From contig CAJQUW010001793.1 of NCBI GenBank assembly GCA_907163375.1, positions 62,001 to 126,000 on the forward strand: a DNA stretch of 64,000 nucleotides, in the 5' to 3' direction. Each line of letters begins with the position of its first letter. Position 1 is the stretch's first letter. The notes below the pieces were generated by a model, which made no database searches, was not told where the DNA came from, and saw only the letters and a list, made by a program, of their open reading frames with translations. The DNA is from Prostheceraeus crozeri (lineage: Eukaryota > Platyhelminthes > Polycladida > Euryleptidae). Positions 38,501 through 46,697 of this stretch are shown here, piece after piece. The position numbers and the translations under genes are program-made.

Positions 38501-38999
38501 GTTTCATCAGAGAGAAAGCCTATTTTAATGAAATCGCTTGCAATCATTTGATCGTTATTCTTTTAAAAAGCTAGTGTTTCTCTATTACTTCGCCTCTTAT
38601 GTTTCAGGTAGAATGTTCGAGGGAAATGCGCGTATGTACATGGAATCTTTGGATAAGCTGTGTGCGTTACCGCATGATACATTGCTATTCCCTGGTCACG
38701 AATACGGTGTTAACAATCTTAACTTTGTTTGTACAGTCGACCCTGATAATTCAGCTGCGAACGAAAAGTATTCATGGTCTGTAAGCCAGCGTTCTTCCCG
38801 TCTTCCTACATGTCCATCGAGAATGAGTGAGGAATTGCTTTACAATCCATTCATACGAATCCGCGGTCGAATTGAATTTTGGTCAAATGTCCTCGGACTT
38901 CAACTTTCTCCGGATTTGAGTGAATCGGAATCTCATTCTCGTGTCTTTTGTGAATTGCGTAAACGCAAAGAGGCCTTCAAAGCTAAAAAGGATAAATAA
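8359..38999 (+). CDS. PNKD: PNKD-like metallo-beta-lactamase-fold hydrolase (5' end not found)
   Basis: Five exons join in frame: 8359-8587, 14377-14435, 19494-19586, 27283-27443 and 38608-38999, giving 310 codons. The product belongs to the glyoxalase II branch of the metallo-beta-lactamase fold. Family members hydrolyse thioesters such as S-acylglutathione; the exact substrate of animal PNKD is uncertain. All zinc-binding motifs are present: THKHWDH, TPGHTVGH, FSGDTLF and FPGHEYG. PNKD rather than cytosolic glyoxalase II is indicated by the N-terminal LYSRTSIGKLYFARELRQ (compare LYTRTWLGYLFYRQQLRR in human PNKD), by GRMFEGNA and by the C-terminal LLYNPFIR block. Human PNKD has 385 residues, so an upstream exon with the N-terminal, probably membrane-associated, segment is missing. 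Introns are 5.8, 5.1, 7.7 and 11.2 kb; the last has a GC donor. Human comparisons are from memory. Confidence 0.93.
8588..9306. other. PNKD-like intron sequence, nothing recognised
   Basis: Intron sequence between the first recognised exon and the Bel/Pao fossil. The open frame at 9238-8954 has no family resemblance. Confidence 0.5.
9307..9447 (-). repeat. Left (3') LTR of the Bel/Pao fossil
   Basis: A 141-bp direct repeat beginning TGGATTATAAGAACG and ending GGTCCACA (TG...CA). It matches 11257-11393 nearly end to end. As the element lies on the minus strand, this is its 3' LTR. It is unusually short for an LTR. Confidence 0.88.
11257..11393 (-). repeat. Right (5') LTR of the Bel/Pao fossil
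   Basis: A 137-bp partner of the repeat at 9307-9447, beginning TGGATTATAAGAACG and ending AGTCCGCA. I count about five substitutions and one small length difference between the two. Confidence 0.88.
11394..12953. other. PNKD-like intron sequence, nothing recognised
   Basis: AT-rich intron sequence. Short frames on both strands overlap each other at 11937-12303 and show no family motif. Confidence 0.5.
12954..13510 (+). other. Two coding-like open frames of unknown origin in an intron
   Basis: Two adjoining plus-strand frames, 12954-13262 (nominal) and 13259-13510, overlap by four bases. From about 13060 both have codon-like composition with more G and C at third positions than the surroundings. 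They read QMLDEKSTAINGYLHQLEEI and ISDEVVEDLSGDPEPVVVTK, acidic and probably helical. A run of T followed by AG precedes 13259 and could be a splice acceptor. I do not recognise a family. They could be an exon of a nested or alternative transcript, a retrocopy fragment, or transposon sequence. Neither joins in frame with the PNKD-like exons. Confidence 0.3.
13511..14376. other. PNKD-like intron sequence, nothing recognised
   Basis: AT-rich, ending in the polypyrimidine tract and TTTCTACAG acceptor of the 14377 exon. The frame at 13542-13733 has no recognisable motif. Confidence 0.5.
14377..14435 (+). CDS. PNKD: PNKD-like gene, exon with first half of zinc motif
   Basis: A 59-base exon with acceptor TTTCTACAG and donor GTAAGA. 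It reads EAMKQHSLRPSSVLVTHKH plus two bases of the Trp codon. The first two zinc-binding histidines lie here and the junction falls inside the HxHxDH motif. It is too short to be found without the family pattern, but it fits the phases on both sides exactly. Confidence 0.92.
14690..14925 (-). repeat. tRNA-derived SINE (probable)
   Basis: Read on the minus strand, the segment starts near 14925 with GGGGTGGTTCGTTAATC, an A-box-like head. About 35 bases on it has CATTCGATTCCCAG (14866-14878), a near-consensus RNA polymerase III B box. A unique body of about 160 bases follows to the left. The spacing and the lack of a foldable tRNA after the B box fit a tRNA-derived SINE. No target duplication was pinned down. 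Confidence 0.55.
15160..15385. repeat. Pair of 45-bp direct repeats
   Basis: The block around GCTGGGCAATGGCATGGAAT (about 15160-15205) recurs near 15338-15385 with a few changes, about 180 bases apart. The unit is AT/GA-rich and of unknown origin. The rest of 14926-17348 shows nothing recognisable. Confidence 0.5.
17349..18850 (-). mobile_element. LINE (Jockey/CR1-type) RT fragments in scrambled order
   Basis: On the minus strand 18850-18430 encodes the RT fingers and palm start (SFRPISLLCASCNIFERMI, EQAGRSTTNQIALLTKNIEEG-like, then GTVFLDLTAAYD). Positions 18350-18080 encode the thumb (TYKAITRSLLEY, INKLQAIQNKALRIATGC). Positions 17600-17349 encode the palm motif NGVAQRSVLASTLHN, which should lie between the two. 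The order is therefore rearranged, or two truncated copies of one family lie side by side. Frames are interrupted by stops. The interval 17640-18080 is strongly G/T-rich on the plus strand and may be the 3' end of the right-hand copy. It lies antisense in a PNKD-like intron. Confidence 0.8.
19494..19586 (+). CDS. PNKD: PNKD-like gene, exon completing HxHxDH
   Basis: A 93-base exon after TTTGCAG and before GTAAGC. It completes WDH and continues ASGSSKIRRQFSNVNVYG, then AIGIT, matching the SGGN to VYGS region of human PNKD. It leaves two bases of a codon, completed by the next exon to Gln where human PNKD has His. Confidence 0.92.
19587..23924. other. PNKD-like intron sequence, nothing recognised
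   Basis: A 4.3 kb AT-rich stretch with no exon, element end or conserved frame. The minus-strand frame 21917-21570 (115 codons, basic middle and hydrophobic end) is the longest but shows no family motif. Confidence 0.45.
24092..24430 (-). pseudogene. GIY-YIG endonuclease fragment of a Penelope-like element
   Basis: A 112-codon minus-strand frame with YEFKCIGDQSTTYIGETNRH (the YIG half of GIY-YIG preceded by YxFxC), a conserved Arg (LGRIFQEH), HLLECN and the IAEALFIKK...LNKQLS tail. In Penelope-like elements this domain nicks the target DNA and lies after the reverse transcriptase. No RT lies directly upstream, so this is a 5'-truncated copy. Confidence 0.85.
24696..26047 (-). mobile_element. 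mariner (DD34D) transposon, young copy
   Basis: Perfect 31-bp terminal inverted repeats, beginning CGAGGGCTAGTCAATAAGTC at 24696 and mirrored exactly up to 26047, are flanked by TA at 24694-24695 and 26048-26049. Length is 1352 bp, typical of mariner. It interrupts the right arm of a Penelope-like foldback; comparison with the uninterrupted left arm shows the insertion clearly. Perfect inverted repeats indicate recent movement, although the transposase frame is broken. Confidence 0.95.
24792..25890 (-). pseudogene. mariner transposase, one frame slip and one in-frame stop
   Basis: Minus strand, ATG at 25890 and stop at 24792, about 350 codons. The N-terminal half has the helix-turn-helix pair (CEIHASLEEACKEEAVDRST; DEVATEFGISHGSACKIL) and the WVPHR signature. 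The C-terminal half has the catalytic triad IDETW, HDNARCH and SPDLSPPDFNLF, with 34 residues between the second and third Asp, so DD34D mariner. The halves are in different frames, joined in the RRKAFPL to LRRRYRREGEDF region (25360-25440), where one frame also has a TAG just before LRRRYRR. This copy cannot make a whole enzyme. It might still be moved in trans, since its ends are intact. Confidence 0.92.
26220..26640 (-). mobile_element. LINE RT C-terminal fragment
   Basis: A minus-strand frame with SIFEYACPVFIGL, LNSIKNRVHRLMYNG, LFKKAEDRDHILHELLP and a final RTNKYAQSFVNF. This is the usual thumb and C-terminal tail of a LINE ORF2 (EYACPV.. / IQ.RA.R.I / NSFIP.. ...LFN pattern). It is 5'-truncated, as expected of a LINE, and antisense to PNKD. 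It differs from the other LINEs in the window. Confidence 0.78.
26641..27282. other. PNKD-like intron sequence, nothing recognised
   Basis: AT-rich intron ending in the TTTCAG acceptor of the 27283 exon. The frame at 26896-27114 has no family motif. Confidence 0.45.
27283..27443 (+). CDS. PNKD: PNKD-like gene, exon with TPGHTVGH and SGDTLF
   Basis: A 161-base exon. The acceptor is TTTCAG at 27282; the nearby alternative AG at 27290 would give a stop. It carries FRAIFTPGHTVGHMAYVLL and CLFSGDTLFLGGV, with a zinc-binding His and the bridging Asp. The donor is GC (TAG|GCAAGT at 27444), the strong consensus for a GC-AG intron. No GT position nearby keeps the GGVGRMFEGN reading. Confidence 0.92.
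27580..28290 (-). mobile_element. LINE RT thumb and C-terminal fragment, second family
   Basis: On the minus strand, 28285-28025 reads STNKQAAQRIGNLCRTSSYL and YLCKSTIRPLTKYCC.LWAG, the RT thumb. After interrupted frames come RNVASLVLFYRYYFGR (near 27870) and LPQTIFPGQYNLN (near 27690), the C-terminal tail of CR1/Jockey-type LINEs. The frame is broken by several stops and shifts. Antisense to PNKD. Confidence 0.78.
28291..29941. other. PNKD-like intron sequence, no confident feature
   Basis: It contains TCTCTAATTAGCGCCCCCCT (from 28352) followed by an imperfect repeat of the same words, which resembles the end of a pogo/Tigger-type element, but I found no partner end. The frame at 29548-29784 (IHYHAPNHFDGVEYPV) is of unknown origin. 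Nothing else was recognised. Confidence 0.4.
29942..30890. repeat. Foldback: 300-bp inverted repeats around a nested palindrome
   Basis: The left arm, about 29942-30255, is repeated in inverse at about 30585-30890 with few changes (shared words include TGACCAAAATGAACTTCACC and TTCAGGAAATTATATAATTC on the opposite strand). The spacer holds a 41-bp near-perfect palindrome (30319-30403) and a third, diverged copy of part of the arm (30425-30515). RNA across it would fold into one long hairpin. Read leftward the right arm is open over DQNELHRNPPWHIISTSPF, so the arms may derive from coding sequence. The family is unknown. Confidence 0.85.
30319..30403. repeat. 41-bp near-perfect palindrome with 3-nt loop
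   Basis: Arms 30319-30359 and 30363-30403 are reverse complements with one mismatch, around a 3-base centre. Similarity continues outward for another 7 or so bases. It sits in the spacer of the larger foldback. Confidence 0.95.
31517..33400 (-). mobile_element. CR1/Jockey-type LINE, most of the RT
   Basis: Minus strand, in correct order: SPGPDGLPYV near 33170, the fingers (WKHAHVIPIYKK, NYRPISHLHSL; 33065-32990), the palm SGVHQGSVIGPDLF near 32600, the active site YTDDIKLY near 32500 in the F/YxDD position, WQLRLNPTKSHVISF near 32380, LGVVISSDLKSH near 32270, the thumb (LYKTYVRPQLEYATCVW, IEKVQRRSTRSVINL; 32150-32030) and the tail (YLFSHRVIDAWNSLL near 31815). Frames are broken by shifts and stops. 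Only the RT half remains; no endonuclease was seen. Antisense to PNKD. Confidence 0.88.
33790..34170 (+). mobile_element. 3' end of an RTE-type LINE or related SINE
   Basis: The plus-strand block ends GGTTGCATCAGGAAGGGCAT followed by CCGGCGTAAAAC (34136-34168), the widely shared 3' tail of RTE-clade LINEs and SINEs that borrow it. The preceding 350 bases are GC-richer than the surroundings and contain SDERWRRFLKGSSYG in one frame. The body is degraded. This is the only clearly sense-oriented retroelement piece in the PNKD-like introns. Confidence 0.5.
34591..35014 (-). pseudogene. THAP zinc-finger remnant
   Basis: From the Met at 35014 the minus strand reads MPRKCAVPLCKAI, the start of a THAP C2CH DNA-binding domain. 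It continues, after a frame change, FFPKDKSLAKAQISDIRREF, then VCVCKKHFKDADF (the C-x2-H half) and VVGSVF in the place of the AVPTIF box, then a Ser/Pro-rich linker in another frame (SSNDSPPSVQPSPLPT). At least two frame shifts make it non-functional as read. THAP domains occur in host factors and at the N-terminus of P-element-type transposases; no transposase core was found, so the origin is open. Antisense to PNKD. Confidence 0.68.
36346..36550 (-). repeat. tRNA-derived SINE with RTE-like tail
   Basis: Read on the minus strand from 36550: TGTGGCAAAGTGGTGAAGTG (A box), then CAGAGGTCAAACCCC (B-box-like) about 35 bases on, then CGGCAGGAAGGGTATCCGGA followed by CTAAAA, the tail shared with RTE LINEs, then a short body. 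ACTTATGAAT on the left and ACTTAATGAAT on the right could be a target duplication. The tail recurs near 34140 and 50700 in this window, so SINE and LINE probably share machinery. Confidence 0.75.
36829..37885. mobile_element. Possible pogo-like inverted-repeat element
   Basis: TACAGTCAACCCGCGTTTAT then CTGCCA at 36829 resembles a pogo/Tigger end (TA + CAGT...). A rough inverse, TGGCGGATACACGGGGGG, lies at 37860-37885. The match is partial and the right-hand TA is not clear, so this is tentative. The interior shows no transposase. Confidence 0.25.
38608..38999 (+). CDS. PNKD: PNKD-like gene, last exon
   Basis: It follows TATGTTTCAG and starts by completing the Gly codon of GRMFEGNA. It contains the last zinc His (LLFPGHEYGVNNLNF), the SRMSEELLYNPFIR substrate-side segment typical of the glyoxalase II family, and a basic Lys/Arg-rich tail, ending in TAA at 38997-38999. 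Confidence 0.95.
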
Positions 39000-39018
39000 A
39001 AAAACTGTTAATATTAAA
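38995..39018 (+). terminator. Possible poly(A) signals of the PNKD-like gene
   Basis: AATAAA overlaps the stop codon (38995-39000) and ATTAAA lies at 39013-39018. Either could direct 3' end formation; if the first is used, the 3' UTR is very short. Inferred from motif only. Confidence 0.45.
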
Positions 39019-42000
39019 ATTGATCAAAAGCTGACATACAGTCTCAGTTACTGATATTATTCATCAGATCGAGATAGCTATTGAATTCTTAAATAATAGG
39101 CGAGTTGCATGTTTACTAAATGAGTATTGATATCTTTTCCATTGTAATCATGACGCTTATAGTCCAACCAGGACACGAGTTTCTGCAGGAAGCGAGACCG
39201 AAAGTGAGACTTTCACATAATTTATCATGGGATTTCACATTAGACTATCACAATGATGCCAGTCCAACAAGGTTTCTCTTCTTGTCATGCAGGATCAAAG
39301 AAAACCACGAAATTCAATGGGAAGTGGCAAGAAATTTTCTGTGCAAATGAGATTTTTTGTGGTCTCTCTGGTTAAGTAAAAAATACTTAGTCTAGAGCCA
39401 TAATTTTTGGCATTGATGTCTTCAAGTCAACTCCTGTCATGTGTTTGTACTCAAATCATGCTTCTGATGGGTGATGTATGTGAGACTGTGGTTAAATGTG
39501 GCTTACAAAAGTTGTATTTGCCGACATTAGGATGCTTTTTAAATCTGAATATATCTGGCTTCATAGACGAAAGTACATGAACACATGAGTATGTGACTTG
39601 AATACATTGCATGCCAAAAGTTATGGTTCTAGACTTAGTAGTTTTCACTTAATCAGATAAAACTTAGAAAATCTTATTTGTGCAGAAAACTTTAATTTGC
39701 TTCCATTTGGATTTACATGTGGCTTTATTTCATCTTGTCCTGTCTGACAGAAAGGAATCAGGTAAAATTCGGCAGACACGAAGATTTGTACCTGGAGAGT
39801 ACATAACTATGTGAACTTCGGCCTCGTGCCCTACTGAAGCTCGTTCTGTCAGTTGGAATGCAATTCTAAAGCAACATGCAATGAACGATCATCTGTTCTT
39901 TCAGCTGCTTCCCGATGAGAACTTGTTCGATTCACAGTTTGCAATATTATTGTAATTAATAATTTAATCAGAAATTGGTTACACAACCTCTCATTTTAGT
40001 TTGTGTTATCTAAACAGTCAATCAAGATATAGTTTTAATAACGCACTATCATTGCCGGCATACGCCTACTGTTTAGAATGTGCAATCCTACATCTATTGT
40101 GAATAATTGCACGAAATATACTTAAATTGTAATCAATGATTTTAGATAACCAATTCACTTTTTATCAAAGTCAAAATGTAATAGTCATGGTCTGCAAAAT
40201 TCGCGTGCGATCTTTTGATTAATCCATGTATCTCCTGCTACATCACTTACATCAGTGATATTCTTAAATTTATGCGATAAAGAGTACTTACAAACAAGCA
40301 GATTTTATGGATTGTATACCATTTTATTGTTATTTTTTGTTTACAATAATAAGATAAGAAAATATCCATCATCTTTATAAGATGACTTACTTCTTCTGTA
40401 ACATACTGTTCTTGCAGGAAATGGCAATCATGGTCAGCTTGTGTATACAAGTCGCATGACTGCTTGATGTGGTACAAAACCTTTTTATTGATGACATTGA
40501 TTTTCGTTTAATCTACTCATGCAGAAACTGTTGCAATCTTTTTCTGCTCGTTAAACAGAATTGAGCTTTTTTTCGCAGACAACAATTATTCTTGGATAAG
40601 TGTATCAGCAACTTGAAGACTGCTGACAAATTCTTATTGTTTCTTTGTTATTTCGTTGATCCGAGTGTCACTTTTTCAGACGGATGTTTTTCCTTCAGTG
40701 TATTTGGTTTCTAAATGTGACTATCGTGAACTCTTCTTTATCCAAAGAAAACCATGTTATTTGATGCTGCTGAAGATTTTGTATCCCACAGATTGTAAAC
40801 CATGACATATGAAGCGTAAAACTTTCTTTGCAAGTTGAATATCTGAATGAAATATCAATTGTATATGCCCATTATTCTAGTCTTTTTCACTATTTTCAAA
40901 GCATCCCATGGAATCGTCAGAAATGGCATTGTTCAGTGCGTCCTTCACTTCGGATCTATTATGACTGCATGTAAACGTTGTGAATATTTAGAAATCGTCT
41001 GCAGTTTCGTAGTACTTGGCGTAACTCATAGTACAAAGGCTGTGAGCATGTGTAGAGTGTACACGCATACTAATGTTCTACAGTGTTCTGGTCCTGTGTT
41101 CCCAAAGTGGGTGATATCGCCCCTTTTGAGCGATAAGATCCTAAGATGTAATTTTGCATTCAGGTAATTTAGTCTACATGAAATGTTAAAGCGTACTAAA
41201 CCTTGTCCACAATTACAAGCGGATGCGTTTAATCTTTTTTATAGTAATATCGATCATCGAATCTCGCGTTTTTGCATAATATGTCTGTCATATTTCGCGT
41301 AGGCTACGAGTTTCACTGATGTCAAATGGGCCTATTAAAAATGTTATTTGCATTTTGCTGTTCTAATCTTAAAATTTTGTGAAGGAAATTAGTCAATGGA
41401 ATCAATAAACTTTAGGACAAGTTTATTTTCGCGACCCAAGTTTCGGAGCCTTTTGGGTTTGGCACCCATGTAGGTTGCTCGATCGTCCAGACGAGCCAAT
41501 ATAGTTTGGGAATTTTCAAGCCGAACTGCAAGCCTATGTAAAACATGGCTACATAACCTGACAGATCTAATTTAGGTCCATTTCTTTATTACTCCCGTTC
41601 CCAAGTGTAGCTATATGTGTAGCACTATAACGATAGATCAAATTTACAGTGAGCGAAGCAGAGTCAACATGTAGGCCTACAGCAGCGTTGCCACCGCTGC
41701 GCGGTTCCGCGCGGATGAAGGTTTCAGAAAAATATTTTGTTTGGGCTTATAAATTTAGAAGAGATGTTTTTTTGAAGTCGCGGTAGCATTTTTCTTCTAA
41801 ATACATATATACTGTATATATATATAAGCTTACAATAAAGCACTTTTTTCTACAACTACTACTTTATCTAACATGATTCAACTTTTAGGCATCGATAAAC
41901 ATATAGGTAGGCCTATAGCTGAAAGTGACTTTGGTCTGATGTCGGAATTTTTTGATTAATATTTGTGAGCTATCTTGATTGGGATGTTTTGTTAAGGTCT

Positions 42001-42623
42001 AAATAATGTCTCCATTTACTTATGATGATAATAATGGCAACTTAGTTTAAGCTCAAAACACATTAGCGCGGAGCCCGTTGTCGATGTGGTCGTACTAAAA
42101 TGGTCATTCTTATCAATGAACTCAAATTAAGCAAATAGGTCGATATATTTCTAAATCGGCTTGCGTGCGTGGAAGTCTGGTCATGTGACTGATAGGGCAA
42201 TTTTTTTGACTTAGAATTTTTGAAATATTACCAGGCCTAAACGTACGATGCTTTTATATGACCTATAAAGCATAATCCACAACAAAACCAAGAATCGACA
42301 AAGTTGTAACGTTACACGAAACATAGTGCAATAAAAAGAACAATTTATTTCTCAAAAGAAATTTAACCCCTTAAGAATAAACAAAAGCACTAAATTCATC
42401 AACGAGCGCTTATGTCCCTTCTATTTCACGCTGAACATGGAACTGAGTGACAATACGTGACATGAAGGTGTTAGCACAAAAGATCATGATAGTCACCAAG
42501 GCAGACGTAAAATGAACAATTAAGATGTCTATCTGAACACAATTAAGGTCGGATGCAAACCGCTTTATACACAATCCCTCGTAGATGGAAAATAGCTATA
42601 AATTAGGAGGACAGAAAACAATC
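39019..42623. other. Intergenic, nothing recognised
   Basis: AT-rich sequence downstream of PNKD. It has a short TA-rich microsatellite (41803-41826) and a small GC-rich patch (41688-41712). No conserved frame; 40847-41167 is open but lacks any family motif. Confidence 0.5.
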
Positions 42624-42804
42624 TTAACCCCTTGCATGCCAAAGTGAAATAGAAAAAACACCCCAATCGCCAAGCAAAAATGCAAAAAATATCAAAATTC
42701 TTAAACACAAATTGCCATCTATTTTCACAATATTACACTAATTTGGTCATCAAAAACTGCGAATCTTTAGGTCAAAAGTTAATTTGGTGAATTACCTTGT
42801 CCAT

Positions 42805-44396
42805 GGAAGTCTTTGAAACACGAAACACACAAAGAAGGAAAGGATTGGCATCCTGCGTATCTGTACGTTTTCCTTGTCTCGCACATTCCCTGCACTTCAA
42901 TCTGCGCTGTTTGCCGTGCAATCCTCTAGGAATCAGTTCAGGCAGATGTAATTGTGCATCTTGGACATTGGGGAGGGCTCAAAGAACCGGTGTTTCGACG
43001 TTTGGTTGGCCTGGATTCCTTACGTGTAAAGTACACAACAGCAGACTTTGTAAAGCTACTAAAAGTAGTTTTCGGGACATTTCGTTCTTGCTTGTATCTT
43101 AAACAAATGCGTTCAGTAGTAGTAATCTTTGCAAGTAGGCTAATGCAAGCTAATTTTCTTGAACCAAGTAGAACACCTTCTGGTAATTGTCAATGAAGAT
43201 AAAAGCTGGTCGGTCAAGTCAACACCTAGGTGTTGGGAGCTCCCATTTTTGAATTATATGTTTCTATAGCTGTTGGTTTTTCATAAGCTTCATCAACACC
43301 ACGAATGTTTCTTGTCTTTTGTACAACTCCAGGGTCATGCAGTCGTGAGCAGGTAAACATCTTTTCTATCGGCAAATTTTATTGCCAAGACATTGACTTT
43401 CGCCATATAGGCGATTCCACGATTCGGAAGTTTCTTTTCTTGAAGTTGCATAGGAATACCGCGGTTCTTCATAACCGTGCCTCTCATATATGTTTTCTTT
43501 GAATATAGATACTCGCAGCCAGTCGCAAACTTGTGTACCAGTTATCGAGTGTTACTGTATGCCACTTTTCCAACAAATCAGCTCTGCGTAACAAATGGAT
43601 AACAATTGCTTCACTTTTAGATAAGGAAGGAATGTCATCAAAGTTTGATCCAGCTCCATAATAAACTTCTGACGCAAGCATATACCCATAAATGTCACAT
43701 AGCATACAAATCTTTATACCAAATCGAGCGCGTTTAGTTCTTATAAACATTCGAAATCCCAAACGTCCTTTATGAAGTAATAATGTTTCATCCAATGACA
43801 GCTCCGATGATGGCTGGAATAGATGGCAAAGATGTAGAATCTCGGTGACAAAGTCAACTAGACGACTATTTCTGTTTCCGGGTTCCACCCTGTTTGGATC
43901 AGAAAATCGTAGGTAACGATGAATGGCTCTGTACTGATTCCGTGGCATAACACGAGAATAATATGGAGTATGCATATGATCGGTTCAGTTGACCAGTAAT
44001 CATCGATGCGTAGTTTCTTAGTCAATGGCATAGCAAGTGTCAGACCAAAGAATTTTTCATCGAATCAATATCCACATCTTTCCATTCTGCTTCATCTAGG
44101 GTTGCACGGGCATTCGTCCAGTCACAGAGCTTTTGAAATAGAGAATCTGGAAGAAACGTCGAAGTATAGTCTTCTAATTCTTGAGGTTGAGTGACAGTCC
44201 AGCCTGCAACCCCTTCAAACGGATGACTTGTGTGAACATATTCCTCAACTTGAACGAATCTCCAATCATCACTATCTCCGTCTACCGATTCTTCTCCGTC
44301 GCTTGAGTATCCAACGTCACTTTCACTTGTACTGTCATTTGAATCGTGAGCCACAAAATCTTCATCCGACACATCATCATCAGATTCGGATTCCAT
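42805..44396 (-). pseudogene. piggyBac transposase, decayed
   Basis: The minus-strand ATG at 44396 opens an acidic N-terminus (MESESDDDVSDEDF) and a PGBD-type LPDSLFQKLCDWT block. Positions 43975-43484 encode the catalytic core with two of the three Asp (SLDETLLLHKGRLGFRMF and TLDNWYTS), together with FGIKICMLCDIYGYML. Further left come IPMQLQEKKLPNRGIAYM, VDLTDQ near 43215 and a Cys-rich tail (LKCRECARQGKRTDTQ, near 42850), the residue of the C-terminal Cys-rich domain. Several shifts and stops separate these pieces. It is identified as piggyBac by DDD-core wording and the TTAA ends. Confidence 0.9.
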
Positions 44397-44415
44397 AAGC
44401 GACGAGTGGGCTGGC

Positions 44416-46697
44416 CAGGGCTGTGGAGCCGGAGCCTTAAGGAGCCGATGGTTTTGGTCGGAGCCGGAGCCGATTTATCACAAAGGCTCCGGCTCCGGCT
44501 CCGATAGTTTGAGCTTTGATATAAATCTAGAATTTTGAAAGTTATTAATTGGCATCATAAAAAAATTAAATCATTTGAAATCTAAAGATATGTCTTTTAA
44601 GTATACCAATGATCTAGGTCCTCCACGATATCTTTCTTTGCAGTTGCCGCCTTCTTTTGTATTATATTTATTATATATTTACACACACGTGTAATATTTT
44701 TTTATTGCATATGTTTCGTAAGACTAATTTCCATATTGACAACGTATTCTCCAAAATCCATTAATTTGAAGACTTGTTATATGCATGCTAAGTAGATGAT
44801 TGTAGATTCCTAGAGACAAGTCGCCAGTCATTTATGTACACATTTCCAGTTCAGTCAGCAAAGATAATATAGCTACATTTCTTGCGCAATGTCTTAAATC
44901 TAATACGGTTACTATGTAGGCTATCATCTATCGGTATGGCTACTGGCAGAAGCTACTGGCATCTGTGACAATGCCAATTTCCTTAGATTGTATTGTAGGC
45001 TCTTGTGCAGTCCCCCCACCTACATTTTTCAAAATAATCGATTATTCAATTTGATCAATTTTGATTGGAGGGAACTCTTCACACTCACACGAATGACCTG
45101 ACTACAAGTCCTCACATGGCTATAGCAATAAGCGACCCAGCCACTTCTAGTAGCGCCAATTCAAAGGGTAGTCTATATTTCAATGCGAAAAACCCGAAGG
45201 CAAATTACAATGTTGACTTGCTGACGAAGTTTGCGACCATGACATCGCAATTACCCACGTAGATTTTTACAACAGCACGGAATGCTTCACTCAAACCGGT
45301 GATGCTGAAACGGACATCCAATGATGCTGCATCTTTTGACCAGAGAAAAAATGGGGGGGAGGACTGCACAAGAGCCGTATCGTGTAATAATATTTCCCCA
45401 AATGTCATAGACCTGTGGATTTCAAGAATTTTCATTATTATTTTTTCCGTCTGTCAACACTTTATGCTGATATCATGCTGACTTATATGTAAACAATAAA
45501 AAAAGACAGACGCTCTCAATAAAGGCGCCTTTTGACCTCCCTTTTCTATTGTCTTTGACATTAAACCGCACGCGCATTCGAAAGCTAGCAAAGTTGGGAT
45601 TTCTGCTCGGTGCTCGCAGTCAAATTTTAATTATGCATAGCACCCTGCAACATACTGTGTGATACTCCGAGTTCAGTTTCATCAGCCTAACCATCGTCAG
45701 AGGAATAGTGGTAATGTGTTATACATAAATTGAATATAATAATATACATGAATCATTGATGAATTATTTAGTGCAACTTTACGCCATAATGAAAAATACG
45801 AAATGGAAATTAATATAATGTAAGTTAGGCCTTAACTTATTAAGTATGCTGCATAGAATTACAAAACTTGTCCTAAATTAGATATTTTTAATTTTTTTAA
45901 GTATAATTTTCAATTGTACATTTCTAGCCTACACTGCAATGAGGCTATCTAAATTACAATTTCTACAGATGATGAGTCGTGGGCTACCCACCGATCATAT
46001 TATTCATGGACCAACAGACTATTGAATAAAGGCAATAACAAATAACAATAGCAACCTAAGCTAGCCTATATACACTTTAATATTCAATAAAGCAATTGAT
46101 ATCTTTATTGATACGGTATATTTGGCTATATAGCCGATACCCTTTCCATGTTCGAGTAGATACAGGCCCTATAAGCTATTTAGAGGCATACGCTATCCAG
46201 TTTCATATTCAAGCTTTGTTAAAAAGCTTATACTACTATTCGGCCCCTGTGACGGCTAATTAGGTATATCATCATCAATCATGTGGTCTTATTTAATGTA
46301 GCCTCGTAGTAGACTGGTTGCAGGCTAGACCAATTTATATTTAGCCAGTGCGGGAGATCTTTATCTAATTTAACCAATCCTGGCTATAACTTTATTTTAT
46401 CTTTCAGAGATAGTCAATTCATGCAAAAATATATGACAAGTATGTGTGTTTGTCATTATATTAGGCTATTATCATTTTTATTATTAACTTACGTCGTTGC
46501 TTGTTAATGAAAACTAATTTGATGATTGTAGCAAGCCTCTAAAGGCCACACCGTTATCCAAAAAAACCCGTTCAACGGATCCAGGATAACCAGCATAGAT
46601 AGAACCTGAATTTGAAGTCGGAGCCGGAGCCTTTCACATCAGTGTCGTGGAGCCGGAGCCGGAGCCGATGAGATAACGCATCGGCTCCACAGCCGTG
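44416..46697. mobile_element. hAT-type element nested in piggyBac
   Basis: It begins CAGGGCTGTGGAGCCGGAGC at 44416 and ends GGCTCCACAGCCGTG at 46697; the ends are inverted repeats rich in GGAGCC words. The 8-bp duplication GGGCTGGC lies at 44408-44415 and 46698-46705. Eight-base duplications and CAGGG-type ends are hallmarks of hAT. At 2282 bp it has no recognisable hAT transposase, so it is non-autonomous. Two opposed frames at 45065-45262 (plus) and 45435-45205 (minus) lie inside; neither was identified. The insertion point is 20 bases upstream of the piggyBac start codon. Confidence 0.93.

Noticed and set aside
8359-38999. Metallo-beta-lactamase fold read as an antibiotic-resistance enzyme
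   Set aside because: The exon structure, GRMFEGNA and YNPF motifs and overall match to PNKD/glyoxalase II place it with animal thioester hydrolases.
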